From the NCBI RefSeq assembly GCF_951801035.1, contig NZ_CATOKT010000009.1: a stretch of DNA of 64,000 nucleotides; one strand, written 5' to 3'. Both the position numbers and the translations under genes were made by a program. Source of the DNA: Adlercreutzia sp910585575. Lineage in GTDB: Bacteria > Actinomycetota > Coriobacteriia > Coriobacteriales > Eggerthellaceae. The notes below the pieces were generated by a model. It was not told the DNA's origin. It saw nothing but the letters and a program-made list of their open reading frames with translations, and made no database searches. The number at the start of each line of letters is the position of its first letter. Position 1 is the stretch's first letter. Below, piece after piece: positions 1 through 12,100 of the stretch.

Positions 1-102
1 GTTGTCGCCGTCGTCGCCCTCACCGGGGTTCTCGCCCTCGCCCGGGTTCTCCGGGTCGGTGGGCTCGCCGGTCTCGCCCTCGTCCTCGCCCGGCGTGGAC
101 GG
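1..102 (-). other. Pro/Gly/Glu/Asp-rich stalk at the C-terminal edge
   Basis: About 34 residues (STPGEDEGETGEPTDPENPG, then EGENPGEGDDGDN) run off the window. In Gram-positive wall-anchored proteins such a stretch usually precedes the LPxTG sorting signal and transmembrane helix. Similar linkers also occur inside this protein, so it may not be the true end. Confidence 0.7.
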
Positions 103-3100
103 ACGCTGATCGTTCACATCCTCGTAGGTGGCGTAGGGGCCGGGGGTCGAGGAGCCCTCGTCCTCGTCGGCCAGCTGCGAGAGCACGATGAGGTCGCCCA
201 CGGCATGGCCGTCGTCGGTGGTCAGGCGGCTCGGCAGCTTGATGTCGGCCTTGTTCGGGCGCAGGGCCAAGGTGTTCTCGTCGAAGTCGGAGTTCAGACG
301 ATCGGCCTCGGTCGCCTCAAGCTCGGTATCGATGAGCGGGCTGTCCGCATCGCCGATGCCCGTGTGCTGCAGCGTGGGCATGTAGTTGTCGGCGTCGGGG
401 TAGCTCACCACTTCCACGCGGTAGCCGTAGAGCACCTTGGTCTTGATGGGCATGCCGGTCTCGTCGCGCATGTACTCGCCGTTGCTGTCCACCAGGTTGT
501 GGCTGCCCGTGCCGCTGGCAAGGAACGCCCACTGGCCGGTGGTGCTCACGGTCTCGTCGAAGGCGGAGCCGTACACGTAGTCCTTCTCGATGTTGTATTC
601 CTCGTGCACCAGGTTGGCGAGCTCCTCCAGGTTGAAGGTGGCCACGCCCGTCGGGTGATCGGAGTGCTCGATGTCGTCGGCCTCGGTGAGCACCGCCACA
701 TCGCGCTGGTCGAAGGCCCAGTCGCGACGCCACAGGCCCGCCGGCTCCAGCTCGGCCATACGGCTGTTGTACGCCTCGGCCAGGGCCGGATCGCCCTCGA
801 TGTCCTCCATCTCGGGAAGGTCGTTGCCGTCCTCGTCCTTCAGCGTCTCGCCGGTCTCCGGGTCGACCTGATAGATGATGTTGCCCTCTTCGTCGACCTT
901 GGGCACCTGGCCACCGAAGATGACGTCGCCCCAGCGCTTGTTCAGCAGGCGCAGCGCGTCACCCTTCTTGGCGGCCATAATCCACTCGACGGTCACCTCA
1001 TCGCGAGTCATGGCACGGATGGCCTCGATCTCCTCGGCGGTCAGCGTGCAGTTCTCGGGGGTGAAGTCCTCCTCGTCGCGGCCGGGCGTGGGCTCGTAGG
1101 CACCCATGCCGGTGTCGTCGTACCAGTAACGGGTCAACTTCACCACGGCGCCCTTGATGCCCTCTTCCTCGGCATCCTGCAAACCGTCGGCGTTCACGTC
1201 GTCCCAGATGCGTCCGGCAATGTACACCGGATCCTGCAGCACCAGGCCGGCGTCGCCCGCATGCTTCAGGAACAAGCGGTTGGCCAGGTCGTACTTGATG
1301 CCCTTGTAGGTCACCGAGTAGGTGTCGTTCTCCTTGTTGTTCTTGGCCTCCTGGGCCACCACCGCGTAGGTCTCCACCTGGTCGTTGTTGTACTTGCCGG
1401 ACAGCGACGCGTTGAAGGTGCGCAGGTCGGAGTCCTTGTCCGGGTTGCTGCCGGAATCCACATGGAAGCGGGAGGCCACGTAGGACTTGCCCGTCTCCGG
1501 ATCCTTCTTGTCGGACAGCACCGTGATGGAGTAGCCGGCCAGGTAGGGCTTCGCCGTGGCGAAGGCGGGCTTGCCGGCGGCGGTGTCAAAGGTGCCCGTG
1601 GCCTCGTTGTAGGTCATCAGGTACTTGGTGACCATCTCGTCGAAGGCCAGCTCCAGGTCGGATTTCGTCTCGATAGTGACGGTCTCGGTCACCACCACGT
1701 CCTCCATCACCGGCTCCATGACGGGCACGTAGGTGGTCTCGGGCACGGGGTTGCCGTCCTCGTCGAGCACCGGCTCGCCGTTCTCGTCGGTCTTGTACAC
1801 CGGGTTGCCGTCCTCGTCGGTGACGGGCACCTCCTTCAGCGTGCCGTCCTCGTTGGTCTCGTAGATCGGCTGGCCGTTCTCGTCGAAGGCGGGAGCCATG
1901 ACGACCTCGCCGTTCTCGTCGGTCACCGGCTTCGGCTCGGTCTTCTCCACCATGACCGGCTCGCCGTTCTCATCGAACACCAGCTGGCCGTTCTCGTCGA
2001 CCTTCTGGACCATCACCGGCTGCTCCACCTGGGTCTCCACCTTCTTCAGGATGGCGGCCATCTGCTCGGCAGACAGCTTCTGCAGCTCGGACTTGGTCAG
2101 GTTCTTAATCATCTCCACCGTGACGGGGCGGCGCTGCAGCTCGGCCACCTGGCTGGCGGACAGGCCGGTGTCCACGGACTGCGGCTGGTAGATCTTGCCG
2201 TAGTTGTCGATGTCGTACTGGATGTAGCCGTTAGCGTCCTTCACCACGTTACCGTCCTCGTCGATCTTCTCCTGCGAGGGGTTGGCGGCGTTGATGCCGG
2301 ACAGCTTGCTGTTCACCAGCTCGTAGTCCACCAGCACGTAGGCGGGCAGGTTGCCGAAGTTGTAGGCACCGTTCTCGTCGGTCTTGGTGGTCATCATCCA
2401 CGGCTGCAGATCGAAGCTCGTGCCGTCGAACTCGACCGTATTGGGAGCCTCGACATTGCCCGGGAAGGCACGGTTCTCAACCCACGTGCCGGAATCGGTG
2501 AGCGGGCGATCGAGCTTCTCGGGGTTGTAGAGGAACAGGCGGCCGTTGCGCACCAGGTACACGTCGTTCTTGGAGTCCACCACGATGTTGGACACCGTCG
2601 TGGAGCGCTGGTGCAGGCGCAGGCGGCCCGTGGCGGGATCCTCGTAGAAGACGTTGCCGTCCTCGTCCTCCAGCAGCTGGTGGCCGTAGGCATCGTACTT
2701 CGGCACGAAGTAGTATTGAGTCAGCACCACGGTCATGCCGTCGATGCCCGCCTCAGTGCCCTCGCCCGCCGTGCCGGCGTTGTCGTCGACGCCCGGGATG
2801 AGGTTGTCGCGGATGCCGTCGTAGTTCTCGTCGAACCACACCGCGCCCACGAGGTTAGAGTGGTCCGGCGGGGCGAAGCCGGCGTTCATGGCCGTCTGGC
2901 CCTGGCCGAGGGCGAAGTCGAAGATGAGGGCATCGTCGCCGGTGCCGTACACCTGCTTCTGGGCGGCCACCGAATGCTCGTCGCCAATGCCGGCGAGCAC
3001 GATCTTGCCCTCAAGCACGTTCTTGGCCACGCCGTCGGCCTCCTCCGAGCTCTTGTGGGGCTCGGTGCCGGTCTGGATGGTCTCCTCGGCCCAACGCACC

Positions 3101-6100
3101 GGGTAGTTGTTCATGGTGTAGTCGGCGAAGGAAGCATTGCTGGCATCCTCGGTGGTCACCATGGGCTCGGCCTTTGAATTCCAGGCGTCGGCATCGGTGG
3201 TATCCCACTGCTTGGTGGTGGCCAGCAGGCTCACCATGCCCGTGTCCTCGGAGGTGCCGTCTACCTCGACCGTATAGCCGGCCAGGTAGTACTTCCACTT
3301 GCCGTTCACCTTCTCGCGATAGGTAGTGGAGAGGTTGTCGAACTTGTAGTAGCCCGTGACCTCGACGGAACCGTTCTCGGCGTCCTCCACGTTCGTGGTG
3401 CCGGTGAGGGTGTCGAGGGTCTGGACCTGCTTCCAGGCGCCGTTGTCGTAGTACCACTTCTTCAGGATGACCTTCTTGCCCACGTAGCCGCGCTCGACGT
3501 AGTCGATGAGGTTGCCGTTCTTGTCCTCCACGTCGTGCTGGAGCAGGTAGTCGTAGGTGCCGGAGTAGTCGGCGTCCTCGAACACGAAGCCCTCAATGGC
3601 GTAGGTGGGCGGGATGATGATGCCACCGTCGTTGTGGGTGCGGTCGGCGCCCATCATCAGGTCGTAGGCCACCAGACCGTTCTTGGTCATGAGCGGCTTG
3701 ACCACGCCGGTCGTGGCGTCGACGTTCGGCGTCTGATCGGCGTTGTTCGAGGCCGGCGCGTACACGATGTTGGAGGCCTGGGACTCGCGGCCGTCGGGCG
3801 TGGTGCCGTCGGTGGCCACGGTCTCCAGCAGCACGATGTACTCGTCGTCGGCCACCAGGTAGTTCTTCTCGTTCAGGTCGGAGTCGGTGGTGTAGTCGTC
3901 GGTCACCTGGTACTTGGCCTTGAACACGCTCTCATCCACCACGCCCGGCTCGTCCACGCGCACCTTGTAGGCGTACACGACGCGCACGCCGTTCTCGATG
4001 CCCGTGACCTTCAAGTTCTTGAACTCGTAGAAGCCGGACTGAGCCACCGAGGCGCCCAGAATCTGCTGGCCGCAGAGCAGCTCGCTGGCACCGTCGAGCG
4101 GACGGTACTTGGATGCGGCGTACTCGGGGCCGGCCAGGCTCTGGGTCTTGGTGGTCACGCTGTTGGACACGACGCCGTCCTCCTCGCTATAGGCGAAGTC
4201 GGCATCGGCCACCCAGCCGGCGGCGGAGCCGTCAACCGGGAAGTAGTAGCGCTCGAGGGTCACCTTGTAGCCGTCCACGCCCTTCTCGCCGGTCTCCTGG
4301 ATGCCATTGTTGTTGGCGTCGTTCCAGATGATGCCGGAGATGCGCTGCGGGGTGGGCTTCACTGCGCCCATGTCGCCGCCCAGGGTGGCTTCCTTATCCA
4401 CGGTCAGCCAGTCGTAGGCCGCCGTGCCGTTGATGCCGTCGCCGGACAGCAGCTGGGCCATGGGCACGTTGATGTAGTCGCTCGAAGCAGCCAGGTTCGT
4501 GGTGCCGAGCACGCCCTCGGAAGCCACCACGATGCGGGCGCCCTTGGTGGAGCCGCCCACGCCGAAGCGGGTGCCGGTCTGCTCGGTGCCGTTGGTATCC
4601 ACAATGGTGGTGATGTCGCTGACGGGCATGCCGCCGGCCACACCGGCACGCTTGGTGCCGGCCACGTCGGCGTCGCGGGTGGTGTCGGTGCCCTCGTGGT
4701 AGCGGGTGAGCATCCACTCGCCGTCGTCGGCACCGCTCTCCAGGCCGTTCAGCTCGGCCTGGTAGGAAGCCAACAGGTAGCGGTCGTTGCGCAGCTCCTC
4801 GGACGCCACCGGGGTCGTTCCGTCCGCCTCGTACACCGTAATGCGGCTGGCATTCAGGTCGCCCACCGACTGGCGAATGGCCGAAGGCACGTTCTTGAAC
4901 GCGTAGTTGCCATTGGCATCGGTCACCGCGGTGGCCACGCCGGTGCCGCCGCCGAAGGCGCCCACCTGGGTCCAGGCGCCGTTGTCGTAGGCCCATTGCG
5001 TCAGCTTCAAGGTGCGGCCGGCCAGACCGGGCTCACCCTCGTCGCGCACGCCGTTGTAGGCGCGGTTGCGGGCGGCCAGCTCCTTCACGTCGTCGCCGTC
5101 CTCGGGCGCCACGTAGGAGTCGTCCCACATGATGCCCTTGATGGTGGTGCTGGGAATGTACACCAGGCCGGCGTCACCGCCCTGCTGCGTCTGCACCGCC
5201 GTGGTGATGTCGTAGGTGACGTCGTCGTACTTGATCTTGCTGGCGTCGGCCACATCCTTGCCCTCGATGAGCTTGCGGGCAATGATGGCCATGCCGTCGG
5301 CGCGCACCTTGGCGTCTTCCTCGCCGTCCTTCACCTCAAGGTAGCGGTTGACCAGCGGGAAGGCGCTGTCGGTACGGTAGATGTCCGAATCGTCGTTGTA
5401 GCTGGACTCGGTGTGGTTCTCGCTAGCATGCGGACGGCTCAGGGTAGCGCCGGCCGGCAGCTCCACCACTTCCACGCGGTAACCGCACAGGTACTCGTTG
5501 GTGGACAGCTCGTCGGGACGGTAGCTGGCGGGCATCTCCTGGGTCTTGTACTGGCCAACCTCCAGGCCCTCCTCGTTGTCGGCCTTGGCCGTACGCACGT
5601 AGGTGGGATCGTTGGGCGTGCGCACCCACTTGCCGTTGAGCAGATAGTACTGGGTAATGCGCAGCTGCACGTCGGCGATGCCGGCCTCGCCCTCCTCGCG
5701 GATGCCGTCGTAGTCCTTGTCGTTCCAGATGTAGCCCTCGATGGGAGCCGCGGGCGGCATCACGAAACCGCCGTTGATGCGGGTCTCGTTCTTGCCGAAG
5801 GTCAGGTCGAAGGAGACGGTCACGCTCTCGGTGCCGTTCATGCCCTCGGCGCGCACCGGGTACTGGGTGGTGGCCACGTCATCGCCCTGGGCGTCCGTCT
5901 CGGTGGAACCGGCCAGCACCAGCATGGAGTCCAGGGTATGGATGTCGCCGTTGGAGCTGTAGGCCGCCTTGCGCTTCAGCGGGAAGGTGCCCACGCCGTA
6001 GCGCTCGGCATCGGCGTCGGCCGACTTCACGATGGAGTAGGCCTTGGAGTTCCAGGTGTCGTAGTCGGTGCGGTTCTCCCACGTCGGATCGGGCGTGGCC

Positions 6101-9100
6101 TGGGCCTCATGGTCGGAGGGCTTGTAGGACAGGTTGCCGAGCACGGCCACGGTGTAGCCGGCCAGGTACTCCTTGCCGTCCACGATGACGCGCACGGGCA
6201 GGTTCGTGAACTCGTAGTAGCCGTCCACGGTGTCCTTGGCGGTGTTGGCCGCCTGGGTCTTGGTCTTGGCGTACCAGAACGAGCCGTCCTCGGACGTGAC
6301 GTCGGGGTTGTATTCCTTAATGGGCTTCCACTCGCCCGCACCGTTATTGGCCTCGGTGTCGAAGTACCACTGGCGCAGGAAGAGGTTGGTGCCGATACGG
6401 CCCTCCTCGGGCTTCTCCAGCTTCAGCTTGCTGCGGTCCGCGTAGTTGCCGGTCTCCTCGGGATCGGGGTAGCCCGGATCGGTGGCCTGGGCAGACAGGC
6501 GGTAGGTGTAGAAGCCGTCGTGGTAGTCGTTGTCCTTCCACACATAGCCGGCGATGGTGCGGTAGGCGGGCTCGATCTCGCCCACGTCACCGGCGGCCTT
6601 GGTGTACAGCGGGGCCGTCCACTGGTAGGTCACCGCGTCGGCGGTGTCCATGGCGTGGGCTGCCGGAATCTCGGAGAAGCTCACCTTCAGGCCCTTGGTA
6701 TCGGCGGTGGCCGCCGTGGCCAGGATCACCTGGCCGCTGTTGGCGCGCAGGGCACCGTCGGCGTAGCGCTCGATGACCGGATAGCTATGGTAGTAGTCCT
6801 CATGCTCGGTGCCGGCCACGCCCGCTTCCTCGGCGTTGCCCGCCACACCGATCTCGGCAGCCACGGCGTTGGAGTCAACGGTCAGCCCAGCGCCCTGGTT
6901 CTGCGAGGTCAGGTGCCACGGATCGGCCGGGTAGTTGTTGGTGGACTGCAGCTCCACACGGTAGGCGGCCAGGAAGTACTCGTCGGTGCCGGTGGCCGTG
7001 TTGTACTTCACCACGGCCGTGGGCAGGTTGTCGAACACGTAGGAGCCCTGGGGCAGCGTCACGTCGTTGCCGTCCTCGTCCTTGGCGGTGCGCACGCCGC
7101 CGGCGAGGGTCTTCACGGCCACGGCGGCAGCCTTGCCGGCCGCATCCTTCTGGGACACGCCGTTGGTCACCACGGGCACGCGCACGACGGTCTCGGTTAC
7201 CTCGCCGGTGTCCTCGCCGTCCTCGCCGAGCACCGGGTTCTTCACGATGGCTGCCTGCGTGGACACCCAGTCGCTGCCGAAGCCGACGTTCTGCACCCAG
7301 GCGCCCACGGCGCTGGCGCGATCGGCCTCGTCGGTGGACTTGGAGCCGTCGGCGGCCACCCACTCGACGATGCCGGCCGCCTCGCCGGTCTCGATCTGCT
7401 CGAAGGCCGCAGCGCCCTTGGGCACGTAGTACCACTGGGTAGCGAGCACCGTCTGGTCGATCAGGCCCGGCTCGTCGTCGGCGCGTACGCCGTCAGAGGC
7501 GGTGTTGTCCTCATGCTCGGTGTCGTCCCACACCAGACCGGTGATCTGGGAGGTGGGAATCTTGAACAGGCCGGTGTTCACGTTCTGGCGCTTCGCCACG
7601 CGGTTGGCCACGTCGTAGTCCACCCCGCCCATGGAAAGCTTATAGGGCGTGTTGGCGGCCGGGGTCTCGCTGTTGGCCGTCAGGATGTAGCCGGTGGTGC
7701 CGGCGAAGTCGTTGTCGGGCTGCTCGCCCTCGGCCTCGAACTGCGGATAGCTCGTGACGATGGGCGTATCGTAGCCGTCCACCATGGCGCTGCGCAGCAC
7801 GTCGCGCTTGGCGTCGGAGTCGGTGTTGGTGGCCCAAGCCGTCGAGGAATCCTGCTCGTTGTTGTGGTACACGGTGAGCACGTGGCCCGCGGGCAGCGTG
7901 GGCTCGGTCACACGGTAGGCCGCCAGGGCCAGCACGTCGTCGGTGGCCGCCGGGTCGCCGGCCGCCAGCGGGTTGCCCTCAGCGTCGAACTGCACGTAGG
8001 ACAGCAGACCCTTCGTGTTGGCGTCGTTGAAGGCGAAGGCGCCGTTGGCATCGGTCTTCATGGCGAACTTGCCGGTGTGGCCGGTCACCGTGGTGGTGCT
8101 GGTACCGTCCTCGTTCTCCACGGTCTCGGTGATTTCCTCGCCGAAGGCCGGGTTCTTGATCCAGGCGCCGACCACCTTGTCGTCAGCGTCGCGCACAAGC
8201 TCGATGACGTGGGTATCGGTGATGTCCAGCTCGTAGGTACGGGCCGCACGCAGCACCTGGTTCTTGTTGTTCTTCACCTCGTTGGCCACGAACTTGCCGT
8301 CGACCACAGAGCCGGCCAGGTAGTACCACTGGGTCAGCTCGACGGTCTGATCCGGGATAGCGTAGTCGCCGTCGGTGCTCGTGGCACCCAGCTCGTTCAC
8401 GCCGTCGAAGTCGGCGTCGAACCACACGGCACCGGACACCTCGGTGGTGCCGAAGTAGCCGAAGCCGCCGGAGAGCTTGTCCTCGTCGCGGCCCGTGGCC
8501 ATATCGAAGGACACGGTCACCTTGTTCCCGTCGGCGTCCTCGCGCACCTGGTCCACCTTGTAGTTGTCTTCCTGGGTGTAGTCGGTGGTGTTGCCGGCCA
8601 GCACGATCATGCCGTCCAGGGTGGAGTTCGAGGTGTTCTGCAGGTTGCTCAGGGTCACGTCGTTGTCGAACATCTTCGGCGCCTGGCCGGTCTGATGTGC
8701 CCAGCCCAGCGGGTAGTTGGTGTTCGCGTAGGTGTCCACGTCGGCGTGGGTGGCCGCGTCGTCAGTGTAGGTGACGTTGGCGTTGGCCAAAAGCTGGGTG
8801 CCGATGACCTGGGCCGTGGACTGATGATCGGCCTTGGTCAGATTCTCCTGGGGCTCCTCGATCTTCGTGACAGGCACGTTCAGGGCCTCCTCGGCCGTGC
8901 CGCCCACCACTTCCACGGTGTAGCCGGCCAGGTACTCGGTACCCTCCACGGCCACGTACACCGGCAGGTTACCGAAGTAGTAGTAGCCGTCGCGGGTGGC
9001 CTTCTCGCCCTCGCCCTCGGCCGCCTTAGTGAGCGTACTGCACACAACGGCGCCGTCGGCGTCCACCGCATCGGCGGCCTGGGCGGCCACAGAGGCCACC

Positions 9101-12100
9101 ACGGCCAGCACGTCGGCCACGGTCTCGGCGCCGCCGCCCACGGTGGGATCGATGTTGGTGAAGTTGGTCACCTGCACCCACTCGCCGCCCTTGCCGGTGG
9201 CGTCGCCCTGGGCGTCGGTGGCGGGCTTGAAGTACCACTGCTTCAGGATGACCTTCTTGCCCACCAGGCCTTCCTCGGTGTAGGTAGCGCCGTCCACGGC
9301 GAAGCTGTCGGCGGCCTCGTCGTAGATGCCGTCGTAGTTGGCGTCGCGCCACACGTAGCCGGCGATGTAGTGCTTCGGAATCTCCATGATGCCGGCGTCG
9401 TTATTCTTGCGGCTGGCGCCCTTGGCGCGGTCGTAGCGCAGGGTGGCCGGAGCCGTGGCCTCGTCGGTAGTCTTCACCACGGAAGCCTCGGGCATGCGGC
9501 CGTAGCGGTCGGCCTCGTTCTGGTTCGGGTTCAGCGAGTTGCCAGCCGTCACCAGGTTGGAGGACTGCGACTTCACAGACACGGCGGTAGTGCCGGTGTT
9601 AGTGGGGTTGCCCTGGGCGTCCACGGCGTTGCCGTCAACGTAGTCCTGGGTGTCCTCCACGTTCAGCAGCACGGCGTACTCGTTCTCCTCCATGAGGTAG
9701 CCGTTGTTGTAGTTCAGGTCGGAGTCGATGGTGTAGTCCTCGGGCGTGGCCGGGTTGCTGGACTCGTGGACGTTAGCGGCCAGCAGGTGACGGCCGCGGA
9801 ACTCGGGATCGGTCACACGCACCTTGTAGCCGTAGATGACCACGGCCGGCTTGGCGCCGTCGGTGCCGTCGTCCACGATCTTGCCGTCCTTCACCCAGCG
9901 CAGATCGGAGCTCTTCAAGTTCTTGAACTCGTAGGTGCCGTCGGCGCCGTCCACCGTCTTGGTCTCCGTGTTGGCGTAGGCCATCTCGGTGTAGGTGTAG
10001 GAGCCGTCGGCGGCCTTCGTCCAGCCCTTGGCCACAGCCGGCTTCATGGGCGAGGTCTTGGCCTGGGTCTTGTCGGTGTAGTCGGTCGGGTACTCGTCGG
10101 CCCACTGGGTATCCCAGGTCCACTCGGCGTCAGCGTCGTCGGCCACGTAGTAGTAGCGCTCCAGGGACACCTTGATGCCGTTCATGCCGGGCTCGGTCTG
10201 CTCGGAGCCGTCGTCGGCCTTGTACTTGCCCTGCAGGCCGTCGTTGTTCTTGTCCATCCACACGGTGCCGGTGATGGTCTCGTAGCACGGCAGCACCTCG
10301 CCGATGTCGCCGCCATGGTGCAGGGCGGTGCCGTCGGGAAGCTCCAGCATCCAGTCATACTTGGTGACGTCGTCACCCTCCCACATGTTGTTGTTGTTCT
10401 CCACGTCCTCGGTGGTGTTCTGGTTGCCCGGGTGCTTCTCGTCGACCAGGGTAGACAGGATGATCTGACCGTTGTTCTGGCGCTCGGCCGGCTTGGTCTC
10501 GTCGTTCGTGTCGCGGTAGTCGTTCTGCTGGGACACGATGTAGCCGCCGGCAATACCGGTCTTAGTCAGATCCTTCACGTCGGAGTCGAAGTTGATCGAC
10601 TTCATGGCATCGCCCGTGGTGGCGCGATGACGGGTGAGCAGCCAGGTGTCCTTCTCGGAGCCGGTGACGGTATCGAGCGGGTCGGTCACGTTCATGGCCG
10701 GGATCTCCACGCGGTAGGCCGCCAGGTAGAACTCGTCGTAGGTCTTGTTCTGCACCACGCACACCGTGGGCAGCTTGTCGAACAGGTATACGCCCTTGGC
10801 AGCCTTGGTGAGGCTGACGTCCTCGCCGGCCGAAGTGTTCACGGACACGATGCCGTTTTCGCTGTACCAGGAGTCGGTCATGTAGGGCTTGTGAGTAGTG
10901 GTGACCTTACCGTTCTCGTCGGTGGTCGTGGTGGTGTAGGCGGTGTAGCGCTCCTCGCCGAACAGCGTGTTGCGGATCCACACGCCCTTCTCGATGGAGG
11001 CGGCAATCTCGTCCTTGTCCAGCTTGCCGTTACCGTTGGCGTCCTCGCCGATGCCCTCGGTCAGACCGAAGGAGGCGCGCACCAGATCGTCGTGGTTCTC
11101 CACGAAGTCGGCCCACTTGGTCTTGGGCACGTACATCCACTGGGACAGGCGGATTTCCTCGTTCTCGATGCCAGGCTCGGCATCGTTGTCCACCACAGTC
11201 GTCAACTCGCCGTCCACCATGGCGGTCTTGGTGGCCTGCAGGCCGTCGTAGTTCACGTCGTTCCACACGCGGCCGGAGATGTTCGCCTTCAGCAGCTCCA
11301 CCAGGCCCGCGTCGCCACCGCGCAGCGGGGTGTCGACGGTGCGGGGCACGTCGTAGCGCTTGCCGTTGTAGAACACTTCGGCGCCGATGACGGCCGCGCC
11401 GGAGGCAGCGGCAGCGCCGTTGCTCATCTGGTACTGGCCGCCCTCGACGGTCTCGGCCTTGTCGGTGATCTCGGCGGACACGATGACGTAGCCGTCGGTA
11501 CGGACGGTTACTTCCTTGGTGCTATCGCCGTCCACCACGGTCACGCGCACCGGCGTGGCTGTGTCGTCGGTCTCGTCGGCCACTTCCTCGAACAGCTCCA
11601 CCGTGTTGCCCTCAGTGCGCATGGCATCGGAGTCGTTGGTGATATCCAGGTCGTGATCGAGGTTGGTGGCATTGCCCAGCTTGCCGGACTCATCCTCCAC
11701 CAGGCCCTGGTGCGGGAAGGAGATGGCGTAGTCAGGCTCCACCTCGTCGAGGCTCACGCGGTAGGCGGTCATGTAGATGCGGTCGGAGCCGGCCTTGGCG
11801 GCGGTCACGGCCAGCGGGTCGGCCGCAGTGTCCACCACGTCCATGGTGACGCCCTCGCCCATGATGGGCTCGGCCGGCACCTCGGGCTGCTCGGGGGTCT
11901 CGCCGGCATCCTCGCCGTCGCCCTCGGTGCCCTCGCCGTCCGTATTCTCGCCGGCGTCCTCGCCCTCGACGGTCTCGCCGCCCTCGACGGTTTCGCCAGC
12001 GTTCTCGCCGTCGCCCTCGCCCTCGGAGCCGTCGCTGGCCTCGGGGGTGTCGGGCGTGGTGCCGGGCAGGGCCACGGCGCCCACGGGCAGGTTCACGTGC

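Noticed and set aside
9060..9140. Hydrophobic Ala/Val run in unit C4 as a transmembrane segment
   Set aside because: It is short, contains Gln and Asp, and lies between beta strands of an extracellular-type domain, so membrane insertion is unlikely.
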